Shown one piece after another: positions 45,435-56,160 of a DNA stretch of 64,000 bases. The position numbers and the translations under genes were made by a program. Positions within the stretch are counted from its first letter, which is position 1; every line of letters starts with the position of its first letter. The notes under the pieces are model-generated. The model saw nothing but the letters and a program-made list of their open reading frames with translations. It made no database searches and was not told where the DNA came from. This DNA comes from Posidonia oceanica. Taxonomy: Eukaryota > Streptophyta > Magnoliopsida > Alismatales > Posidoniaceae. Where the stretch lies: positions 96,242,501-96,306,500 of the forward strand of contig JAZBRS010000020.1 in the NCBI GenBank assembly GCA_037176725.1, in the 5' to 3' direction.

Positions 45435-46248
45435 ATTTGCACTGTTTTACGTGCTCACATTCGTTTTCACTTGCATTTGCATCGTTTTGCGTGCCTGCCT
45501 TGTTTTCTTTGCATACTGCTTGCATTTGCACCGTTTTGCACGCCAGCGTTTGTTTTCTTTCACTTATTGCCTGCATTTGCACCGTTTTTCGCGTCAGCTT
45601 TCGTTTTCCTTTGCATGTTGTTTGCATTGCATTGTTTACCATTGTTTTGCTTTATCGCCTGCATTTGCATTAGGGCAATGAACTAGGGCTTGCCCGTTCG
45701 AAACACTAGCAGCGTTACTGAGCACATAGCTTCACGTTTAATTCCCTGCACGCATATTAGCACTTAGAGCATATATTAGAGCATGCATTCAGACATCCAT
45801 TGCATTTAGGCATTAGGCAAGTATCTTCCTACATTTGCGAGCGAGATAGCCTAAGAAAGACCGATTCTCGGACGTATCGGGGGTGCCTAACACCTTCCCC
45901 GTGCGTAACAGGAGTCCTTGTCCTTTCTCTTGGCCCGCAATGACCATTTCCTTCATCCTAGGCACGAGTCATAGCATAGCATAGCATAGCATCGCATCGC
46001 ATCGCATCTCTTTGCATCCAGTTTTGCATGTCTTTTCATGCATTACCCTCGATTTTCCTTGTCTCCCAACTTAATAGACATGGTGGTGACTCTGATTTGT
46101 CTTATCATTTCTTTTTCCTCTTTTTGCCAGTGTTTCCGAGTCAAGTTTCCTTCCTCGGATTCCACCGCATATAGTGAAGCTAATGTCGATCGGTGCACGC
46201 GAGCTTTGGCATCGTGCATGGACGATTCGATATTTCAGGAATACTACA
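45435..46248 (+). repeat. 3' LTR of element O, segment 3 of 3
   Basis: Rest of the degenerate TTGCATCGTTTTGCGTGCC array, the conserved GGGGTGCCTAACACCTTCCC block (about 45880), a GCATAGCATAGCATCGCATC micro-array (45972-46010), and the LTR end AATACTACA at 46248. The end has the longer GGTGCACGCGAGCTTTGGCA variant shared with P but not with N or the solo LTRs. Flanking DNA of M follows directly. Confidence 0.85.
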
Positions 46249-47195
46249 GTTGGCTGATCTAGGTTCGGCTCCGTCCCTTCGAGGAGTTCGAGGGACTAGA
46301 CTGGGTTCCTTAGAACCCAGCATGGGAGTTGAGAGAGCGGCTGATGTGGTTCTACTGCCTGAAGAAGTCTGCACTCTACCTGCCCGAGCGGGCTCGTCAC
46401 CAGATGGCTGATGAGTTTTGCATCCCTCTGCCTCCTCCTACTGATATGAGATCAGTGGCTTACACCCGGGCGAGGGCTCATGTGGTGACTGCTGCTGCTC
46501 GAGACCATCCGTTCGGACACTTCCTTGGTGGTGTGGAGCATGAGGAGTATCAGAACTGGTTTCGCCTGGTCGGGAAACCATTTCTCTTCCCTGAGGAGCT
46601 GAGGGAGACGCAGCACCGGATGTGGTACTGTGCTGACTGGGCTAAGGTATGATAAATCACCTTATTTGTGTTTAGATGCAACTACTTGCTATTTGTCTGA
46701 CTGAGTTGCTGGCTTTTGCAGGGCTTTAAGGAGGTTTTCAAGGCCTTTTATGTTGATATGCGGAAGAAGGAGGTAAAAACCTGGCTAAATCGTCATTTAA
46801 AATATACTACTGCTCTTTACCGGTTCTGACACTCTTTTCCTTGCAGGCTGCGAGGTGGCAAGTTGGCCTGGAGGTTTGCATTTTAATTATTTATGCCAAT
46901 AATAAATGCTGTAATGCTTCTCTTGCTTCTGACTTGGTTTCTATTTTCTGTTTCTCAAGGCAGAGATCCTGGAAGGGAAATGAACATGGAGAGCAGCGAG
47001 GACTTCACTGTGGAGCATGAGGAGGAGGACAGGTCTGGTGGTGAGGACGTTGGTACCTCCGCATGGGCTGCTTCATGGACCCAGGCTGCTAGGATCTTCA
47101 GGAGACTGACCCGGAAGGTGGCCCGCACCATAGCTGAGAGGGCCCATAGGGAGGATCCCAGCTCTGAAGAGGAGTACAGCTCGTGGGAGCAGTAA
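46249..47195 (+). pseudogene. Antisense gene A of element M, multi-exon, 5' end missing
   Basis: Runs opposite to gag-pol of M. Apparent exons: 46249-46646 (WELRERLMWFYCLKKSALYL ... HRMWYCADWAK), 46722-46772 (FKEVFKAFYVDMRKKE), 46847-46873 (AARWQVGLE) and about 46960-47195 (NMESSEDFTVEHEEEDRSGG, ending SSEEEYSSWEQ and TAA). The first two introns have GTATGA/TTTGCAG and GTAAAA/CTTGCAG borders and keep phase; the last junction is out of frame by one base. TAG stops lie at 46260 and 46311. The 5' part was cut off by the insertion of O. I do not recognise the family; the end is acidic and low in complexity. Confidence 0.6.
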
Positions 47196-47789
47196 CAGGA
47201 TAGAGAAAAATGCCCATTTTTGTTAAATCTCAGCCATTTGTAAAAAAAGCTTGAAAATTTTTGAATTTTGGGCAAAAATACCCAATAAATACAAATTTTT
47301 GTCAAAACATAGCCTAATGCATGCTTGAACACTCAGAATGTGCCATGGAATGTATTTGCAGTGTTTATATAGCTTTCCCACAGGTATTTGGGCATTCTAG
47401 CCCCTTTTTGAATGCATACAGATAGTTCTGGCTAACTGTCTGAAAACTGCATTTCGTGTCGATTTTCCGTGCCTGGATTGGTCGCTGATATGGGACGCTT
47501 CTTCTAGTCGCTGCATAGGTGCGACCATATTTTCCGCTTTCCTCTACCGCCGTAAAGATCATGGCAGTCATCTCGCCTGGAATGACCGCGCTGTAGTCTA
47601 CTGACAGGCACCCATGTGTTCACAGGCTGGCTACTGGCTGGCTGGCTCACGGGATTCCACTTCCACCTTCTACTCTGTTCTTTGCAGAGATGCTGTACGA
47701 CTTGGCTTCCACACCATTATTGCCTTCTTGCTCTTCCTCCTTAGTGTTGGAGATGGTGCTTGTGTTGGCTCTTGGAGGATTGGCCGATC
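47196..47789 (+). other. Region between antisense genes A and B
   Basis: No ORF supported. Holds one copy of the 40-bp direct repeat (47447-47486), a CAAATTTTTG/CAAAAATA-rich stretch at 47210-47300, and the likely promoter and 5' UTR of gene B, ending in the exon-1 ATG at 47790. Confidence 0.5.
47447..47486 (+). repeat. 40-bp direct repeat, left copy
   Basis: CTGCATTTCGTGTCG...TTCCGTGCCTGG...GTCGCT, about 250 bp after the stop of gene A. The right copy at 49323-49362 follows gene B. Confidence 0.65.
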
Positions 47790-49142
47790 ATGGTGAGTAT
47801 GGCTACTCTTTGCTTCTCTTTATCCCTCCTTTGCACAGGATTTTGCATGGTTCCTGAGGGTGTTTCCATGCTTTCTTGTATGTAGGGTTTTCCCACTATG
47901 CTGACACCTGCTCGATGCTCAGATGTTCTATGGGCCTAGATTGAGGCGCTTATTGCAAAAGATTGTGAGAGGCTACGATCCTGGGTATCGCCAATGTGGA
48001 AGTGAGCCGATACTTGCTGTGTGCTGCGGCCCCATTCTGGAAACCAGCCTTCCATGTTTTTCACTTTGGACAGGTGGAAATGACTCCCACCTTGGAGGAA
48101 GTGAGGCGGATCTGTAGCTTGTCGAGGCTGCAGAGGCCTGCAATATTCATGTGGTACGATGGCTATTTGTCCGTGTTGAACCTACTAACCAGACTCCGGT
48201 TAGGTGACTGTGACCGCCACTTGGTTTGTAGAGATGGTGACTCGCCAATGCTTCATCTGGGGTATTTCGACGAGGTGGCACAGAAGCGGGCCGTGCTAGG
48301 CAATGACCTGTGGCTCCGTGGATTCGTCGTTCGCTTTCTGGGGGAGTTGGTTTTTAGTCATAGTAGGATGACTGTCGCCATTGTGGTGGCAGAGATTGCT
48401 TTAGCTGTGCTGACTAGGCAGATAGATCTGACTCCTGTCATTCTGGCCGAGACATACCGGGCCTTGGATCGTGCTCTATGGTGCTGCCGGCACTTCTATC
48501 GCTACGGTGCCCTGATTCAGGTGATATGCTGCTACCCCTGTTTACTGTTTACTGCTTTGCACTTGCTTTGCTGACTTTGCTCTTCAACAGGTTTGGCTTG
48601 CTGCGCACATGGGGGTAGAGATCATGCATCCCCAGCGCTCTGCTTTCAACACGTACTGCCGTAGTGGTCACTCCCAGACTATCCCTTATGTCCGTGATGT
48701 CCACTGTGTGCTAGAGGCTCTGACCGAGGATTCGGTGACCTGGCGCATCATTCCTGCCGCTGCGGAGCCCTTCGCTGTTTTCTTCAACGATAGTGACATG
48801 CGGCTGTTTGTTCTCCCTGGGTTTACCAAAGGTGTGGAGTATCATCCTATCAGGGTGATGCGGCAATTTGGCTACTGGTAGGATGTATTTGAGCAAGATA
48901 CAATGTCGGCCCTTTATCAGCAATATCCAATTGGCTCTATTGCGGTGACCACTGATCTAGCTCGCATGTTGTATCGCTGCATCTATTCAAACAGGATCCC
49001 TATGATGAAGGGTTCTGGTTACACTGCAAAGTACGAGACTCACATCGTCGAGACTTGGCACATTCGTGAGGTTCCACGAGGCACTCTCTTGTTCCCAGGT
49101 GCCAGGAGCTCATCGGGGCGTACCCCGGGTTCTGATGTCTGA
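47790..49142 (+). pseudogene. Antisense gene B of element M: plant mobile domain / DUF7745-like, two introns
   Basis: Homologue of the extra ORF in N, but antisense to gag-pol of M. Exon 1 ends with the ATG (47790-47792). Intron 1 is 47793-47885 (GTGAGT ... TGTAG). Exon 2 is 47886-48520 (FPTMLTPARC, FHVFHFGQVEMTPTLEEVRRI, NDLWLRGFVVRFLGELVF). Intron 2 is 48521-48590 (GTGATA ... CAACAG). Exon 3 is 48591-49142 (VWLAAHMGVEI, VTWRIIPAAAEP, YHPIRVMRQFGYW, TGA at 49140). The N copy is contiguous exactly across both junctions. Lesions: TAG at 47937 (Trp in N), a deletion of about 20 bases with frame change near 47985, and TAG at 48879 (Gln in N). Confidence 0.8.
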
Positions 49143-50491
49143 GATGCTGTTTGTGTGTCTACTGTATCTGTATCCACTATGTTTGTAGCAACAGAGTCTG
49201 TAATTGGCCCATGGGAATACAGAAGTTTGGCTTTATCATGCTTGCTCGCATAATTTGTGTGACTGTTGTCTAGTTGGTTCCATTGTATGCAGAGACAGCT
49301 TGCTGTCTGCAACTCTGCAAACCTGCACTTCGTGTCGGAATTCCGTGCCTGGGAATGTCGCTCTTCTGGTCCGCTGAGTGTATGCGCGTGGATAGGGTGC
49401 TCTCTATGTTCGTCACGTGTAGACGACGCCTTGAGACACTGGCCTATGGTGCTTAGGTCACAAATTAGGGCTTTTGTAGCCCTGCCGCTCTTCAAAGGTG
49501 GTGCAGGTATGATCCTCCGCTCCAGGATAGTTTCTAAAAGGTGCAGGATGCTCAGAAAGCATCTGCCAAGCTACCGTTAGCAGTACTGACCCAATGGTTG
49601 CCCGGTAGGTGACCATGGTGCCTCTGGCGATGGATCGATTGGTCTTGCAAAGTCAAGAGGACGAAATGTATGCTTATTGCTAAGAATGCATGCCTGATTA
49701 TTGCGATTTGTATTGCCGTTAGTTCTGAGAATGCTTTTGATGCCTGCTGCAGGGGAAAGAGCTGTCTTCGACTCATGAGACCCTACCTAGACTCCCAGAC
49801 TATAGGTGGCTCTCAGTTATGTGCAGCGCTGAGCCGGGGGTGTGTATGCTGGGTGGTGGTGGAACAGGCTTCATGCCAAACTCACTAGACCTTACACCCG
49901 CTCTTTTGCGGTTCAAATTCTTTTTCTCCCTCTCAGGTGCATAGGTTTGCTCTATCCCTGGACTTGGAGGTATCAGGGCGCCTGGTATGGTGCAGTGGGG
50001 CTGCTGCAGGCTAGGGGTGGCTAGTCCCTATGTGGATTCTGTGGACTTTCAGGCACTGGCTTCGACTCCTTTCCAAGGTCAGTCGTAGGGGTAGAGTTAG
50101 TCTGTTTGCCTCTCTCATGGGCCGACTAGTGCTAGACTTTTCTGACTCACCCTCTCACTCACAACCTAACATTTTATCTCCCTCTTGGGGGTGTAGGTTC
50201 TAGGAGGAGTTTGGTCATTTCGCTCTGCTCACAATGGATGGTGGCTCCCTCACTATGCTAGGACATCTAGGTAGTGTCAACTGAGGAAGAACGAACTCTT
50301 CCCATAGCAAGCAAGCTATTCTGGCTTTCATCATCGGGTCCCTGGGGCAATGCATGCAAATGCAGTTTACTTATGCTCTACTAAAGTGCAGAAATAAAGT
50401 AAATATGTATGCAAATGCGGGTATGCTGAAAGAGGGATGCGTGCGGAATGCAGGGGAAGAAGACTTTGCAAGGCAAGGATACGGGCCTCGG
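49143..50491 (-). other. Spacer of element M between pol and the antisense genes
   Basis: No gene seen. Read on the minus strand, blocks near 50260-50170 (AGTGAGGGAGCCACC, GATAAAATGTTAGG) and 49800-49740 match the N spacer 18229-19000. The right copy of the 40-bp repeat is at 49323-49362, after the end of gene B. Confidence 0.6.
49323..49362 (+). repeat. 40-bp direct repeat, right copy
   Basis: CTGCACTTCGTGTCGGAATT, then CCGTGCCTGGG and GTCGCT, differing from 47447-47486 at only a few positions. Confidence 0.65.
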
Positions 50492-51700
50492 TCACTAGTA
50501 GTACTTCTTCAGGTAGCATGTATTGACGGGCTCTGACAGCTCATTCTAATCCATGTCCTGCAAGACAGCCGTGCCTCCAGAGAAGATTCATTTGATAACG
50601 AACGGGCCGTGCCAGTTGGGTCGAAATTTGCCTCGACCATCGGGGAGGTGGATGGCTCGCAAAACCAGGTTGCCGGGTGCGAAGCTTCTAGGCTTGACTT
50701 TCTTCTGATAGGACCTAGCCATCCGCCTTTGATAGCACTGAGCGTGATGCAGGGCTTGCAACCTGCGCTCATCAATCAGGTTCAGCTGTACGCAGTGGTC
50801 TTCGACCCACTCTGCTTCTTCCAGCTCTGCCTCTCGCAGGATCTGGAATGAGGGGATCTCCACTTCAATGGGTAGGACAGCCTCCATGCCATAAGTGAGT
50901 GAATAAGGGGTTGCCCCTGTTGAGGTCCAGACTGATGTTCTGTAGGCCCAAAGCACATATGGAAGTTTGTCGTGCCAATCCTTGTGAGTTTCTGCCATCT
51001 TCTTCAAGATCTTCACCAGATTCTTGTTGGCTGACTCAACCACCCCGTTCATCTGTGGCCGGTATGGCGAGGATCTGTGGTGCTTGACTTTGTAGCTCTG
51101 CATATATTCCTCGAGCCTCTTGGCAATGAAGTTGGTGCCGTTGTCAGAGATGATAGCATGCGGGACCCCATATCTGGCTATGATGTTGTTCCTGATGAAC
51201 TTCTCTGTTGCCACGGCCGTGACTGTTTTGTACGAGGCCGCCTCCACCCACTTAGTGAAGTAATCAATTGCTACCAGGACGTAGCGGTGGCTATTGGAGG
51301 CTGCAGGATGTATGGCTCCGACGACGTCTATTCCCCAGGTTGAGAAGGGCCAGGGTGTGGACATGCTATGCAATTGCTGCAGAGGCGCATGTATAAAATT
51401 CCCATGGATTTGGCAACTATGGCATCTGCGCACAAACTGACAGCAATCTGCCTCGATGGTTGACCAGAAGTAGCCTTGCAACATGATCTTCTTGGCGAGG
51501 AGCACTCCGCTCAGATGCGGGCCACACAACCCTGCATGAACCTGAAGCATTAGTGTATCTGCTTCCTTCCTGTGTACGCAGCGTAGGAGCATTTGGTTGT
51601 AAGACCTTCTGTAGAGGTGTCCTGCTCCTAAGACGTATTTGGACGCTAAGCGTGCCATAGTCTTTCTGTCTACTGCTGGATTCTAAAAAGGCCCTGATAT
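50492..51700 (-). pseudogene. Integrase of element M
   Basis: Read leftward: zinc-binding part with HAGLCGPHLSG and CQFVRRCHSCQ, a complete HHCC unlike N; core GIDVVG, SDNGTNF and VVESANKN (the DDE triad); C-terminal RGKFRPNWHGPFVIK and CYLKKYY. A TGA follows VIK (about 50586), a TAG lies near 50540, and a deletion at about 51660-51680 shifts the frame before the zinc domain. No chromodomain. Confidence 0.9.
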
Positions 51701-52760
51701 CATGGTACCATGGTAGTTCCTCTGCTGAATCTGCTTCTTCGATGCCCATGCAATGTGCAGGCTGTTCTACACGAGTAACTGATACATCTACTGCATGGTC
51801 CTTTGGTATGTAAAGCCAGGATGCTAGGGTTGCCAATGCGTCTGCATACGCGTTTTTGGCCCTATTCATGAAGGTGAAGTGGGTTTCTTCGAATCCTTCG
51901 ATAAGCTTCAGCAGGTACTCATGGTAGGGTATCATCTTTGGGTCCTTCATCTTCCAATTGCCATTAACTTGGGAGATGACCAACATGGTGTCTCCGTGCA
52001 CATGCAATTTCTGAACACCGTGCTCAAGTGCGAGTTGGAGTCCCAGGATGCAAGTTTCATACTCTGCCTCATTGTTGGTGCAAGGGAAGGTCATCTTCCT
52101 GGCAAATGGGATCAGTAGTCCCTATGGTGTTGCTAGAACCGTGCCGATGCCTCGGCCTTTTCTGTTAACTGCACCGTCGAAGTACATATGCCAATGTAGC
52201 TCATCTTCGGGATCCTTCTGCTCAGAATCCTCCATGGCGAATAAGATGTCTTCGTCAGGAAACTGCGTCTGCAAAGGCTAGTAACCAGGCAGGGGTAGGT
52301 CGGCCAGATGATCCGCTATAGCCTGTCCCTTCATCTACTTTTGGGTGACAAAGGTGATGTCGTACTGGGATAGCAGGACTTGCCACTTGATGCATCGTCC
52401 GACCAAGGCTGGCTTCTAGAAGAGATACTTCATCGAGTCATGCCGACACAGAAGCAGGACTGGATATGCCATCATGTAGTGTCTCAGCTTTTGGGCAGCC
52501 CAGATGAGGGAAAGGCAGACCTTTTCTATCATGCTGTACCTGGCCTCGCAGTCATTGAACTTCTTGCTCAGGTAGTAAATTGCCCGTTCTCTGCGACCTG
52601 ACTCGTCGTGCTGGCCTAGGACTGCACCCATAGAGTGCTGCATGGTAGAAAGGTACAGCAGTAGGGGTCTCCCTGGTGTGGGAGGAACTAGAACTAGAGG
52701 CTTGATGAGCAGCTGTTTGATCTTGTCGAATGCGGCCTGAAATTCATCGCTCCAACAGAT
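51701..52760 (-). pseudogene. RNase H and archaeal-type RNase H of element M
   Basis: First RNase H: PLLLYLSTMQHSMGAVLGQ, RAIYYLSKKFNDCEARY. Second: MYFDGAVNRKGRGIG, TNNEAEYETCILGL, HVHGDTMLVISQVNG, NAYADALATLAS. TAG codons lie near 52416 (after KYLF), 52333, 52279 and 52123. For three of these the N codon is CAA or CAG, so they are Gln-to-stop changes. Confidence 0.85.
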
Positions 52761-53700
52761 CTGTGCATTCTTTCTCAGGAGCTTGAAGATCGGCTCACAA
52801 ATTGGGGTGAGTTGCACAATGAATCGATTGATATACTGTAGTCGTCCCAACAGACCTCGGACCTCTTTCTCGGTGGTGGGGGGTGGCATTTCCACAATGG
52901 CTCTAGCTTTACTAGGGTCCACCTCAATTCCCCTTTGACTGACAATGTATCCCAGGAGTTTTCCAGATGACACGCCGAAGATGCATTTGTTGGGATTGAG
53001 CCTGAGCTTGTATCGCCTAAGACAGTCGAACAGCTTCTTTAGGCAGGCAAGGTGATCCTCGGGCTCGCGGGATTTGGCAATCATGTCGTCCACATAGACT
53101 TCGACCTCTTGCTGCATTAAGTCATGGAACAGAGCAGTCATGGCTCTCTGATAAGTTGCCCTGGCATTCTTCAGTCCGAATGGCATCATTCTATAGCAAA
53201 GACTCCCCAGGGGGTGATAAAAGATGTCTTCCCCATGTCTTCCTCTGCCATTTTGATTTGATTGTAGCCTGAAAAGTCATTCATGAAGGATAGCATCTTG
53301 TGGCCTGCTGTATTGTCTACCAGGACATCTATGTGTGGCAGAGGGAAGTCGTCCTTGGGACTGGCTTTGTTCAAGTCCCTGTAGTCGATGCACATGCGGA
53401 CTTTTCTGTCCTTCTTGGGCACAGGCATGACGTTTGCAAGCCATTCTGGATACAAGACGACTTTGAGGAAGCTGACATTGTGTTGTTTCATGATTTCCTC
53501 TTTTATCATCAGTAGCCACTACATCGCCATCTTCTGAGCTTTTGCTTGACTAGCTTCACATCTGGATTCAGCGGTAGCGTGTGTACCACTATTTCGACAT
53601 CCAGTCCGACCATGTCGTCATAGCTCCAAGCGAAAACGTCCGCGTATTCCGTGAGGAATGCAATGAATTCTTCTCGGGCTTGGGGGGACAATCTGGCGCT
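52761..53700 (-). pseudogene. Reverse transcriptase of element M
   Basis: EEFIAFLTEYADVFAWSY, CIDYRDLNKASPKDDFPLPHI, MMPFGLKNARATYQRAM, YVDD at 53085-53096, LRLNPNKCIFG. Two one-base deletions, after LRRWR at about 53520 and in the GVFCY motif at about 53200, put the domain in three frames. Confidence 0.9.
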
Positions 53701-55560
53701 GATGCAGACTTGCTTGATGTCTTCGGCTGTGCCGATATTGATGACCTCTGTTTCCTCTTCAACATGGAAGTTTGGTCCTTCCGGATCATTATCGAAGGGC
53801 TAGAATTCAGGTGACGGTTCGTCATTCTTGCCTCTGCCTGCCTCATCCTCCTCTTCGTAGGCGACAAGCTCAGAAAGGACCTCCTTCTCAAAGGTTGAAT
53901 CCGTGATGTCAAAGGAGCATATGTGTTCTGCCTCTCGGCCTTGATGGTGCCTCAGGATGGTTACGCTTACCCGAGTGTTTCGGTATCCTCGATGTGCAAT
54001 CTCTGCTCTAATAGCTTCTGGATCTGCTGATTGACCAGGTTCTTCTGCCTCTGCTGCCAATGTTGTTACTGCTGTTGATCCGGCGGTCACTGTCAGTGAT
54101 TCCTCCTCTGCGTTTTCTGATGTACTTACGGGGAGTGTGCTGGATTGGTAATAGTCCTTTGGCTGATTAACCGGATTGCTTCCGCTTGCTGTACTGCTTA
54201 CGTGGGGCATGCACTGTACAAACCACCTAGACCCACCTCTCGGCTGTGGAGTTGTCAACTCAACTGGTCTAGTGGGTGGTGATGATGCTGACTCTTCCAG
54301 GACCATGATGGCTGGGTAGTCTTGCTGTTGGCAGGGTTCTGTGGGATTGTGATCTGTCATCACTGCCTTCCCCTTTCTCAATGCATTCTGCTCAGCAGCA
54401 TCCTCTACTAGAACCGCGAGCTACTCCTGGAATAACAACTCTAGGTCTTCAAGTATGTCGTCTATCCGGGCTTCTATGACAGCCCCCTCGTCCTCGTCCA
54501 AGGCGAGATCGACATAGTAGGCGCTATGTGGCTGCTGAGCGTGTTGCTCGCTGCTTCCTCCTTCTAGGGTGGCCGCTCTGGCTGCTAGCTGAACTACTGG
54601 CCAAGGTGCCTGCTGTGACGAGAGCGCCATCGGTGTTGGTGGGGCTAGAGGGCAGATAGGCCTGCTACTTGGGTAGGTCGATAGCTGGACGATCGAGTCG
54701 GGTGAGGCAACGCCTGTAGGTGGTAGTGACGCTGACCGAGCGACCGTGGATGCTATGCGGGCCCACCACAAGGCTCGTTTCTTTGAGGCAGATGGAGGTG
54801 TGACTGAAGGAGCCAACTGCGTTATTGATGATGCCACTACTGTAGCGGGCTGATCTGGTGAACTGGCTGAAGTGGTTGCTAGAGGAGGTGGCCGCGGTGC
54901 TGAGGTGATGGCGGCTTTAAGCTGGTTGGCAAGCAAGATCTGGGGATGCGCTTCTTGCTCTGGGGCTGCTGCTGTTACTGATGGTGAAACTGGTGATACT
55001 GTACATGGATGAGAAGCTGTCAACCTAGGTGCTGCACCATCCAGAACTGCTGTAACAAAGGAAGATAAGGCCAAGCAAACTGACTGGGGTGGTGTTGAAT
55101 CTGAAGGGACCTCTTCGCTGGTCTGAACTGTATCTGAAGCAAACTGCTCTTCATCTGAGTACCAGTCTTCGATGCTGACCCACTCCTCTGACGGCAGTGG
55201 GGATCTTGAAAGTAGTGCTTCCTGTGCTGTGGCTTGGCTCCGATTGGGTTCTAGGATACCTGCACTAACAAAGTTAGTTAGACCGTAAGGGAGGACCAGC
55301 TTCCGGTTCCTTGCGCATTGGTGTGCGTCGTTATGTGGTTGCCAATCGTATCTGAGACCCTCGTGGTCTCTCCTTTCTTCAGCTTTGACTGGCTTGGCAA
55401 TTCCCTGGCCGTACCACCCGAGTGGTGTACCTTTTGCGTAGCCCCACCTGTGGCAAAGATTCTCGATCATCCGGAGAGGACTGCCATGAACGGCCAAATG
55501 GCTAGCACGTTCAAGAATGGAGATGAAGTTAACTAGTTCGAACCGATTAACACGATACAA
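53701..55560 (-). pseudogene. Protease-RT linker of element M
   Basis: Low-complexity S/A/T/P/E-rich segment in the place of 12641-14700 of N, with the anchors CHRWGYAKGTPLG, WYSDEEQ, AYYVDLALDEDEG and GSRWFVQCMP. TAG stops lie at about 54418 (CAA or CAG in family members) and 53797. Confidence 0.65.
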
Positions 55561-56160
55561 AGTGTCGGTAGGCTTGGGATCGAAGCAAATAGTCAGAAGA
55601 GAGGAGACCTCCTCGACACTACCTTTGTCGAAGTTTTCTGCCATGACGGCGACGATGTCGTTGTCCCAACGAAACTTGATCATCCGGTGGAGAGTCGAGG
55701 GGATCACCTAATGCTTGTGCAGCCATGGGCGCCCAAGCAAGAGGTTGAAAGAGGGCCCCAAATCGACGATGTAGAACTCCACATCGAAAACAACCGAGCC
55801 GATGATAAGGGGGATGACCAGAATTCCCAACGCGTCGTGGTGCGTATTGTCAAATGATGTCATCCCTTTGGTGACTGATGTGATATCCTTGGCTTTGAAT
55901 CCGAGTTCGCTTACGGTACGCAAGAGGTAGACGTTAAGTCCCGCACCGTTATCAACCAGCGTTAAGGGGACACGAAAATCTTTGTATTGCACCGTGACGT
56001 AGAGGGGTTGGTTGTGGTTGATCCCCACTAGAGGTAGCTCGTCACTCGAGAAGGAGATGACGTGGGGCTCTGCAATCATGCCCACCATGTGCTCCAGGGC
56101 TGCTGGCTTGATGGCTTGAGAAACATGGGCTGCATGGAACACACAGAGGAAGGCCTCTTA
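55561..56160 (-). pseudogene. Protease of element M
   Basis: LTLVDNGAGLNV with the catalytic Asp at 55951-55953 (minus strand), VFDVEFYIVDLGPSFNLLLG and RPWLHKH. A TAG at 55705 replaces the Gln that follows HKH in N, and a TAA at 56155 ends the upstream frame. Confidence 0.85.

Noticed and set aside
46249..46262. PBS after the LTR ending at 46248
   Set aside because: The sequence is GTTGGCTGATC, not TGGCGACTC, and the LTR start at 1344 has a PPT before it, so this is a 3' LTR.
46249..49142. Ordinary host gene between retrotransposons
   Set aside because: The N element carries the homologous gene next to the same spacer, and the M spacer continues without junction from pol to this gene, so it belongs to the element.
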